This document shows, in pieces, positions 58,672 to 64,000 of a DNA stretch of 64,000 nt. The notes under the pieces are model-generated. The model saw nothing but the letters and a program-made list of their open reading frames with translations, was not told the origin of the DNA and made no database searches. The DNA is from CAZFLY01 sp964519995 (GTDB lineage Bacteria; Planctomycetota; Phycisphaerae; Sedimentisphaerales; Anaerobacaceae), in NCBI GenBank assembly GCA_964519995.1, contig CAZFLY010000001.1:121216-185215 (forward strand), in the 5' to 3' direction. Made by a program: the position numbers and the translations under genes. Each line of letters opens with the position of its first letter. Position 1 is the stretch's first letter.

Positions 58672-59403
58672 ATGCAAATCCGAAATCCGAAATCCGAAAT
58701 CCGAAATTTAATCCGAGGAGGCTTTAGTCTTGTTGAGCTGTTGGTTGTGATAGGGATCATCGCGGTATTATTATCAATACTCACGCCCTCTCTTATGAGG
58801 GCCAAGTCCATTGCAATGCGAGTCAAGTGCGCTCACAATCTCAAACAGATCGACATAGCAATGAACCTATATCTAAATGCAAATGATAATACGTATCCCT
58901 ATGCCCAGGACCCAGTTTCAACCGAGCCATTCTACTGGTTGTGGATGGGACGAGGTTGGCGGGCATTTGTTGAGCCCTACCTTGGAGGTAGTATTGATGT
59001 GAACAATCCCTCGGTGCTTTTATGTCCCGCTGATCCTTCGGACTCGGCAAAGTACGAGTCCACAAGTTACGCTTATTCCATGGCCTTTTATCACAGCCCT
59101 GAGCAGATTGACTCAATGGACGAAACGGCTGATACTTACACGAATCCACAGCCATCAATATCGCAACGAGTTGGTGATGTGGCCTATCCAGCCGGTAAAA
59201 TCCTTATCGGCGAATGGTTCAGCAATCATAAACTACTCGATGAGGATAAAGGATGGTGGACGTGGGAAGGCTGTCGGAACTATCTGTTTGCTGACGGTCA
59301 GGTTCAGTACCTCCAGGCACAGGATATTCGCCCCGCCCAAGATGGGCTTCCAAATGCGAACCTTACCGTTCACGGTATTAAGGGGATAGATAAAGCACCG
59401 TAG
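58672..59403 (+). CDS. Prepilin-type N-terminal cleavage/methylation protein
   Basis: 243 residues from ATG 58672 (GTG at 58669 is in frame). After a short basic leader, GGFSLVELLVVIGIIAVLLS is the type IV prepilin signal (cleavage after Gly before Phe, Glu at position 5). The body has NLKQIDIAMNLYLNANDNTY and a C-terminal VFADGQV-like FADGQVQYL, as in the many pseudopilin-like surface proteins of Planctomycetota. The leader RNPKSEIRN is encoded by four AAATCCG heptamers, so its length may vary. It follows glmS by three bases. Role (type II secretion pseudopilin or surface protein) is not determinable. Confidence 0.85.
   Translation: MQIRNPKSEIRNLIRGGFSLVELLVVIGIIAVLLSILTPSLMRAKSIAMRVKCAHNLKQIDIAMNLYLNANDNTYPYAQDPVSTEPFYWLWMGRGWRAFVEPYLGGSIDVNNPSVLLCPADPSDSAKYESTSYAYSMAFYHSPEQIDSMDETADTYTNPQPSISQRVGDVAYPAGKILIGEWFSNHKLLDEDKGWWTWEGCRNYLFADGQVQYLQAQDIRPAQDGLPNANLTVHGIKGIDKAP
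58676..58703. repeat. Four perfect AAATCCG heptamers inside the prepilin leader
   Basis: Four identical head-to-tail 7-mers followed by AAATTTAATCCG, at codons 2-11 of the gene. A copy-number change would shift the frame, as 7 is not a multiple of three. Confidence 0.92.
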
Positions 59404-59533
59404 TTACTCAATCTTTTCTACACCGTATAAGTTTGACGTCAGTAAATAGTCCTGATATTCTGCTGCAGGCTACAACTGCCTACGACGCATTAGAGCCATT
59501 ACAGCAAACGCATGGTTGATATGGGAGCCTGTT

Positions 59534-60454
59534 ATGGAAAGAAGAAAATTTCTTACGTTGACCGCTGGTATCATTGGAGGGCTTTGTCTGAACAAACGTA
59601 AGCTACTAAGTGTTGAGAGGGTCAATGCAAATAAGACTAAAGAGCCGTTCAAAATATCTCTGGCCCAATGGTCGCTGCACAAAAGACTCTTCGGCAGAGT
59701 TGAGCCGAAACTCGACAATCTTGAATTTGCAAAAACAGCTAAAGAATTTGGCATCAATGCGGTCGAATACGTCAACCAGTTCTTCAAGGACAGAGCCAAA
59801 GACACTGAATATCTGGCCGAGATGAAAAAGCGAGCCGAAGATAATGGCGTAAAATCGCTTCTTATTATGTGCGACGGTGAAGGCAACCTTGGAGATCCCG
59901 ACGCTAACGAGCGCACAAAAGCTGTTCAAAACCACTACAAATGGGTTGAGGCTGCTAACTTTCTCGGCTGTCACTCGATACGTGTCAACGCATATTCAAA
60001 GGGTTCTTATGAGCAGCAGATGGAGTTGGCCGTTGATGGTCTTAGTCGGCTGAGCGAATTTGCAGCAAATCACGATATAAATGTCATCGTTGAGAATCAT
60101 GGAGGATTGTCGTCGGACCCGACCTGGACAACGGCAGTTATCAAGAAAGTCAATCATTCCAACTTCGGACTTTTACCCGACTTTGGCAATTTCCCTGAAA
60201 CTGCCGACCGGTACGAAGCTGTGAAAATGATGATGCCGTACGCAAAGGCCGTCAGTGCAAAAAGCTACGACTTTGACGAGCAGGGTGATGAGACCAAGAT
60301 CGACTATTATCGCATGATGGACATTGTGCTTTCGGCCGGTTATCACGGCTACGTTGGTATTGAGTATGAAGGTTCAAGGCTCAGCGAAGACGAAGGCATC
60401 CTCGCTACAAAACGCCTGCTGGAAAAAATCCGTCAGAAACTTGCAACAACTTGA
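59534..60454 (+). CDS. Tat-exported sugar phosphate isomerase/epimerase-like TIM-barrel protein
   Basis: 306 residues from the ATG at 59534 (GGGAG six bases upstream). N-terminus MERRKFLTLTAGIIGGL is a twin-arginine signal. The mature part is a xylose isomerase-like TIM barrel (AP endonuclease family 2): ISLAQWSLHKRLF, NVIVENHGGLSSDP (metal-site Glu), GLLPDFGNF, and GYVGIEYEG with a final metal Glu. Exported enzymes of this family are abundant in Planctomycetota and act on sugars; the substrate is unknown. Confidence 0.87.
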   Translation: MERRKFLTLTAGIIGGLCLNKRKLLSVERVNANKTKEPFKISLAQWSLHKRLFGRVEPKLDNLEFAKTAKEFGINAVEYVNQFFKDRAKDTEYLAEMKKRAEDNGVKSLLIMCDGEGNLGDPDANERTKAVQNHYKWVEAANFLGCHSIRVNAYSKGSYEQQMELAVDGLSRLSEFAANHDINVIVENHGGLSSDPTWTTAVIKKVNHSNFGLLPDFGNFPETADRYEAVKMMMPYAKAVSAKSYDFDEQGDETKIDYYRMMDIVLSAGYHGYVGIEYEGSRLSEDEGILATKRLLEKIRQKLATT

Positions 60455-60484
60455 GTGTAAACTAAACACTTGGTACGGTGCAAA

Positions 60485-60772
60485 ATGCTCGTCGGTGTGA
60501 TGACAGCTTGTATGTACATGCAGGGAGTTACCTCACTGAAGGGTAAAAGAAGCATCGTCAAGAGTCTTATTGGCAGGCTCAAAAGCAGATTCAACGCTTC
60601 AATCGCTGAAGTCGACCATCAAGACAATAAGACCAGTGCCGTTATTGCGATAGCGATTGTCGCAAATGAGTCGACCTTCATAGACCAGCAATTCGACGCT
60701 ATTATCAAGTTCATGCGGAACGACGGCCGATTCTATCTCGGCCAGATGAGCCGTGAAACATTCAACTGTTAA
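60485..60772 (+). CDS. DUF503 (YlxP-like) protein
   Basis: 95 residues starting MLVGVMTACMYMQGVTSLKG, then KRSIVKSLIGRLKSRFNASI, AEVDHQDNKTSAVIAIAIV: the full DUF503 pattern. YlxP-like proteins are often near ribosome-maturation genes; their function is not settled. The TTG at 60470 is an alternative start. Converges with the membrane protein. Confidence 0.88.
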   Translation: MLVGVMTACMYMQGVTSLKGKRSIVKSLIGRLKSRFNASIAEVDHQDNKTSAVIAIAIVANESTFIDQQFDAIIKFMRNDGRFYLGQMSRETFNC

Positions 60773-60802
60773 TGCCACGAACCACAGCCGTCCCATCATC
60801 TG

Positions 60803-61819
60803 TCACATAATTCTGTCCACGATGAATCTTGCGCCAATAAAGACATCGATCGCCATTGCCAGACACAAAATACTCCACCTCAGCCAGTGAAGGCGAACCT
60901 TCGCACGCGCCATGAAAAAAAGAATCGTTAAAACAAGTCCGCCAAGCACGTACATCTTGCCGGCCTCGGTAAAAAGCCTTGCATGCCGGTCAGCCAATCC
61001 CAGAAAAACCTGAAAGTATTTCGTCGCAAACAAAAGCGTCACGATAGCAAGAGCACTCGCCATTGTTACAGCCAGCAAAATCCACTTTCTGTCGGCAAAG
61101 CCTGCTGATACAAGTCCCTGCATCCCAGCTCCGACCAACACCGAACAACAAACAAGCGGAATACTCGCCCAAATAATTGGACTAACATTCAGAAACGAAC
61201 CGCAAAACGAAAGTATCAAGCCGGCCGCCAGGACTGTTATTACTCCAAGTCTGCGAGCCACAAAAAGAATAGAAAAGCCCATAATCAACACTGTCAAAGA
61301 AACGTGATAGAAACCAACTAATGCTATGCTCCGCTCAACCATGACAAGAGGTGCGATAAGAGAGACGAGATCAACCAAACGGAATCTTGCCCGAACCGGA
61401 ATAGCAAACAGACGATAGTAAGCCGAAGCCTGAAAAAACAAAATTACCGCCAGAAATGGCAAGGTGCTAAGGGGAATGCTCAACCATCCTCTGCGGGTTC
61501 TGCCAACGTACGCAGCCGGCCAGAACAACCACGGTATACTCGCCACCAGAAGTCCAGCTAATGGATGAAACTTTACCAGGCTCAGCATAAACGGCCCGAA
61601 GCCATAAACAGCACCTGCGAACAATCTCGCGGCAAAACCTGCAACCCATCTGTCGCTAAGGACAAAGCAACCTAATGCCGCCAACCAGAGGTTAACCGGC
61701 AAGAGCCGCTGCCAGATATTGAACTCTTCGAGGTACGGCCGATATAGATAAACGGCAAAGCCGGCGTAAACTATCGCCGCTGCGACGAATCTCGTTAGGC
61801 CAGTAGAGTATTTACTCAT
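60803..61819 (-). CDS. Polytopic membrane protein of unknown function
   Basis: 338 residues with about nine to ten hydrophobic helices and short loops. No motif I can assign. The opening MSKYSTGLTRFVAAAIVYAG and the pattern of helices could suit a glycosyltransferase- or O-antigen-ligase-type membrane domain, but no catalytic residues stand out. It lies between DUF503 and the chaperone gene of the toxin-antitoxin operon, 77 bp from the latter and on the same strand, without evident functional link. Confidence 0.6.
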   Translation of the reverse strand: MSKYSTGLTRFVAAAIVYAGFAVYLYRPYLEEFNIWQRLLPVNLWLAALGCFVLSDRWVAGFAARLFAGAVYGFGPFMLSLVKFHPLAGLLVASIPWLFWPAAYVGRTRRGWLSIPLSTLPFLAVILFFQASAYYRLFAIPVRARFRLVDLVSLIAPLVMVERSIALVGFYHVSLTVLIMGFSILFVARRLGVITVLAAGLILSFCGSFLNVSPIIWASIPLVCCSVLVGAGMQGLVSAGFADRKWILLAVTMASALAIVTLLFATKYFQVFLGLADRHARLFTEAGKMYVLGGLVLTILFFMARAKVRLHWLRWSILCLAMAIDVFIGARFIVDRIM

Positions 61820-61896
61820 TTTTTAGACGGGTCGTACGCAGAAGCGCCATGGCTCCGCTGCAAAGAACAAAATGGTTGAGAAGGGGAAATAAGTGC

Positions 61897-62424
61897 TTAA
61901 GTCGGGGTCTTCTTCTTAATTCTCCTGGTTTTTTTGGTTTTGCTTCTTTTCGGCTTAGCCAGCAGCAAACGAAATACAGGAATTGTCAGCGGAGGTAGGT
62001 TCATCCTTGCAACAGTATTTTGCACGAACTCACGCCAATATGGCCAAGCATTGTAAACGCCGTTCGACTGACCAAAAGCTTCAAAATTAGCATGCCTAAG
62101 GCCTTCCAGACTTTCGGCCTTGTAGATTATGACAAAAGCTGCTTCAATAACTAAGTCAGGTTTTTTTTGTTTGCGTTCTAAGGGAAATCCTTCGAGTTTA
62201 AAACTGGGAAATACGAGAATGTAGTGTTTCTTCTTATCCGCTTGGGTTTTTACCTCACAGTTGATCTCAAGCGAATGCTTACCTATTCCTGCATTGGAAC
62301 TTTGAGAACATGCGGAGCTTACTAAACGGACATGCCTTATTGAAACTTGGTCCGACACCGGCGCAGCTAAAGTGTAGTCTATGGTTGCGCGCAACGCTCC
62401 CCTTTTTGTAGATTTCTTTGCCAT
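61897..62424 (-). CDS. SecB-like chaperone of a toxin-antitoxin-chaperone operon
   Basis: 175 residues. The C-terminal half FGQSNGVYNAWPYWREFVQN followed by TVARMNLPPLTIPVFRL is the SecB-like signature (WPYxRexv-xxxxR-xLPPltlP). The N-terminal half is beta-rich (LEINCEVKTQADKKKHYILV). The tail is Lys/Arg-rich. Classical SecB is mainly proteobacterial; SecB-like proteins encoded next to a HigBA-type pair, as in Mycobacterium tuberculosis Rv1955-Rv1957, protect the antitoxin. Here it is the third gene of exactly such an operon, 56 bp after the antitoxin. Its role as the antitoxin's dedicated chaperone is an inference from this context and the motif. Confidence 0.82.
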   Translation of the reverse strand: MAKKSTKRGALRATIDYTLAAPVSDQVSIRHVRLVSSACSQSSNAGIGKHSLEINCEVKTQADKKKHYILVFPSFKLEGFPLERKQKKPDLVIEAAFVIIYKAESLEGLRHANFEAFGQSNGVYNAWPYWREFVQNTVARMNLPPLTIPVFRLLLAKPKRSKTKKTRRIKKKTPT

Positions 62425-62480
62425 TTTCTTAACCCATCTGTCTTAATTATCACCTTACTTTAATTTCCTTACCACTAATT

Positions 62481-62891
62481 TCATGCTGCTGATCTCGGAC
62501 GGATCGTTGCCTTGCCTTGCTCGCCAGTAGCCCGCTCAGCCAATTCAAAATTTATTAGCCAAGAATCTGTGTGTTCAGCTAACTCATACTGACTGACCGT
62601 TTCCATGCTGCTTTCAAAACCAAGGGGACGAGCGCTAATTCCTAAACTTGAGTCAAGAGCCCACATAAGGTCGGCCACCGTTCTTAGGGTCATATTGGCA
62701 CGACCATCAAGAAGCTGAGTAACGTAACCCTTGCTTCTGCCTAGTCTTTTCGCAAGCTGCGTCTTGCTAACACGCTTATCGTTCATCAGAAAGGCAATAA
62801 GCTCCGTCACTTCCAGAATCAGCCACTCCTGCTGGTATAATCTCATTTCTTCACTATTATTCTTCAACTCGTCAATTATTGACCCCTTCAT
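62481..62891 (-). CDS. HigA-like XRE antitoxin of the TAC operon
   Basis: 136 residues. The central helix-turn-helix SKTQLAKRLGRSKGYVTQLL (about 41-60), followed by NMTLRTVADLMWAL, is a Cro/C1 DNA-binding domain. A 45-residue C-terminal tail beyond it (with Tyr, Trp and Leu residues, SQYELAEHTDSWLINFELAE) is in the position where TAC antitoxins carry their chaperone-addiction segment. The ATG has an ideal ribosome site (AAAGGAGGTGA) and overlaps by four bases the stop of a remnant toxin 3' end. It likely binds the operator at 63431-63450. Confidence 0.87.
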   Translation of the reverse strand: MKGSIIDELKNNSEEMRLYQQEWLILEVTELIAFLMNDKRVSKTQLAKRLGRSKGYVTQLLDGRANMTLRTVADLMWALDSSLGISARPLGFESSMETVSQYELAEHTDSWLINFELAERATGEQGKATIRPRSAA

Positions 62892-62995
62892 GGTTCACCT
62901 CCTTTGCTTTGCGCATACTCTGCCATAATTTCAGTCGTCTCTTTGATTTCCTTAGCCATAAAAGAACGGCTCACAAGTCGATAGTGTCCAGTAGC
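62888..62995 (-). pseudogene. Remnant 3' end of a second toxin gene
   Basis: In frame it reads GHYRLVSRSF, MAKEIKETTE, IMAEYAQSKGGEP and stops with TGA overlapping the antitoxin ATG. It aligns with the end of the intact toxin (VAKEIQIATEIMAEHLERE); at DNA level about 40 of 53 bases match 63063-63115. So a toxin's 3' end once abutted the antitoxin and has been separated from its body. Confidence 0.7.
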
Positions 62996-63041
62996 TTAAG
63001 AATCCTTCTTGTTTTTCACTTCTTTCTTTTTATGTATGGGC

Positions 63042-63428
63042 TTATTGCTCTCTCTCCAGGTGCTCTGCCATAATTTCAGTCGCTATCTGGATTTCCTTAG
63101 CCACGAAAGCAAAACCAGGTCTTTTGCGAAAACCATGGGTAAGTAGACAACGATTTTCTATGAAGAAGCAAGCTACACGGTAAGGATGTCGCTTAAACTC
63201 AAATATTTCTTTGGTTAGATTGTCAAACACGCCTTCTGACAGATTGTTCTTGCCCCTTTGTGCAAGCCGTATAAACAATACGTCTAGCCTCGCACGATTT
63301 GTCCTATCTCTCCTCTTTACTTTATCTAGAAACTCCTTTGCGGGCATGGAGCCATTCTTGCGTACGGCAAACTCCACTGTTCCCCACATATCTTCGCATA
63401 TAATCTTTTCATCGGCATCCATGCTCAT
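63042..63428 (-). CDS. HigB/RelE-like (phage Gp49-type) toxin of the TAC operon
   Basis: 128 residues: KNGSMPAKEFLDKVKRRDRT, LDVLFIRLAQRG, FDNLTKEIFEFKRHPYRVAC and LTHGFRKRPGFAFVAKEIQI follow the RelE/HigB fold, with basic residues in the last strand as used for mRNA cleavage at the ribosome. It is the first gene of the operon, followed by an antitoxin and a SecB-like chaperone. The start (63428) lies eight bases from a consensus -10 box and has no ribosome binding site, so it is probably leaderless; ATG at 63422 is alternative. Confidence 0.87.
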   Translation of the reverse strand: MSMDADEKIICEDMWGTVEFAVRKNGSMPAKEFLDKVKRRDRTNRARLDVLFIRLAQRGKNNLSEGVFDNLTKEIFEFKRHPYRVACFFIENRCLLTHGFRKRPGFAFVAKEIQIATEIMAEHLEREQ

Positions 63429-63465
63429 AAAGTTTAATTATATCTAAACTATTTTATTATGTCAA
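63429..63465 (-). promoter_or_regulatory. Consensus promoter with overlapping operator for the TAC operon
   Basis: On the minus strand TTGACA (63465-63460), 17 bases, then TATAAT (63442-63437): perfect sigma-70 consensus boxes and spacing. An inverted repeat AGTTTA-(8)-TAAACT (63431-63450) covers the -10 box, a likely autoregulatory operator for the antitoxin. The transcript would begin at or one to two bases before the toxin ATG. Confidence 0.85.
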
Positions 63466-63875
63466 GGAATCTTTTGTGGCAAGTAAAAATTTAGGTAAAA
63501 GTAAACTTTTTTTCTGCAAGGCACTTTTTGGCCTGAAAAACGCCCTTCTTCCATATGTTTTCCGACTTCCATTGATAAATAATCGATAGGTTCAAGCTGC
63601 CCATACAATCTTTCTTATCCAGTTTCTAAGCTCTATTCTTTCCGGGAAATTCAGATAAGCAAATTGGAAGAAAATGTCGGGCAAATGGATACCAACATTA
63701 CCGGCTTGCGCAGGGACGTAAACGATCTTGTTCAGGAAATCCGAGCATCACGGTCAAGGAGTGAGTGATACTACAACTCGGTGAGCCCATCCTGCAAAGC
63801 TGCAACAATAACGCTAAGCAGGAGTGAAATCCCACTTGAGTGGATTTTCTTTTTCTACGAGTCACGAGCGACGAA
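63466..63875. other. Gene-poor interval with a short coiled-coil frame and a hairpin
   Basis: A plus-strand frame without start (63583-63768) reads ISKLEENVGQMDTN and LRRDVNDLVQEIRASRS, a coiled-coil fragment that may be the decayed tail of a gene or chance. Nothing else coding is supportable. The 7-bp-phased units TACGAGT, CACGAGC, GACGAAT lie at 63856-63876. Confidence 0.35.
63827..63856 (+). terminator. Possible terminator hairpin
   Basis: AAATCC-C-AC-TTGA-GT-GGATTT (63827-63847 region) with one bulge is followed by a T-rich TTCTTTTTC. Placed between the coiled-coil fragment and the purM end, it could terminate plus-strand transcription. The bulge and interrupted T run make this tentative. 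Confidence 0.4.
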
Positions 63876-64000
63876 TCATTTAAGCACCACTTTGCCTGTG
63901 CCTGTTGTGATTCTACCTATCCTGTAGACGCGCTGGCTATATCGCGTCAGTTTCTTTGCTATTGAGTCGGCGAAATCCTCAGCTACTATTAGCACAAATC
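63876..64000 (-). CDS. purM: C-terminal end of phosphoribosylformylglycinamidine cyclo-ligase, cut by window edge
   Basis: The minus-strand frame entering from the right edge reads FVLIVAEDFADSIAKKLTRY, then RVYRIGRITTGTGKVVLK and stops at 63876. The pattern (VVVxxxxxxxxxxxL followed by YxIGxVxxGxGxVxL) is the end of AIR synthase (PurM) and related PurM-like ATP-binding proteins. Only 41 codons are visible, so other members of the superfamily (SelD, ThiL, HypE) remain possible; the IGRI-TGTGKVVL end favours PurM. Confidence 0.55.
   Translation of the reverse strand, partial: FVLIVAEDFADSIAKKLTRYSQRVYRIGRITTGTGKVVLK

Noticed and set aside
61897..62424. General secretion chaperone SecB
   Set aside because: Position in a toxin-antitoxin operon and the WPYWRE-type signature favour a TAC chaperone over housekeeping SecB.
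63583..63768. Coiled-coil gene fragment
   Set aside because: Open frame without a start codon; too short to claim as a gene, mentioned only in the interval note.

Overview
The window (about 45-48 percent GC by eye) reads as a bacterial chromosome segment, most likely from a Planctomycetota member near the Phycisphaerae. This rests on a very large secreted dockerin/CotH/lamin-tail protein, an LpxC-FabZ fusion inside a full lipid A and BamA cluster (a diderm), a prepilin-like protein, and a Tat-exported TIM-barrel protein. The assignment is an inference from gene content; there is no rRNA in the window.

Layout. 1-3.2 kb: a cut-off exported helical protein, parB without parA, two near-perfect parS sites, two palindromic MITE-like repeats. 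3.2-7.7 kb: giant CotH protein. 7.7-11 kb: an FtsB/DivIC-like gene downstream of a very unusual enolase (N-terminal membrane metalloprotease-like region fused to an enolase whose two domains are in swapped order). 11.4-14 kb: psd-pssA and a PilZ protein. 14.9-18 kb: aldo/keto reductase, purB, pyrE. 18-23.7 kb (minus strand): coaB, coaC, rpoZ, gmk, yicC, secG, tpiA, pheA. 23.9-27.3 kb: ogt, a lipoprotein, an ECF sigma/anti-sigma pair. 27.5-36.1 kb (minus): Gfo/Idh oxidoreductase, lpxA, lpxC-fabZ, lpxD, skp/ompH, bamA, dnaB. 36.5-43 kb: flavodoxin-like gene with a doubtful start, then the minus-strand run glmU-prs-rplY-pth-rpsF-ssb-rpsR-(small ORF)-rplI, and tRNA-Gln. 43.4-49.5 kb: tandem membrane paralogues, DUF6263-like protein, ldh, tadA, a DUF1780-like gene, a four-helix-bundle protein, tRNA-Glu, tRNA-Met, tRNA-Arg. 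49.8-54 kb: clpB and glnA. 54-55.2 kb: a REP-associated tyrosine transposase between inverted REP hairpins, abutting a truncated HepT next to its MNT partner. 55.3-60.8 kb: hisF, hisH, glmS, prepilin-like protein, TIM-barrel protein, DUF503. 60.8-63.5 kb: a membrane protein and a toxin-antitoxin-chaperone (SecB-like) operon with a consensus promoter. The right edge holds the 3' end of a probable purM.

Housekeeping genes dominate. The unusual content is (i) the rearranged membrane-anchored enolase, (ii) the toxin-antitoxin-SecB operon with a duplicated toxin tail, and (iii) an unusually rich set of small repeats: a MITE-like family with modular hairpins, REP doublets, a 39-bp palindrome found inside two reading frames, a RAYT with its own REPs, and many intergenic arrays that share a strict 7-bp phase but not a sequence. 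All calls come from reading the sequence alone; no database search was run.
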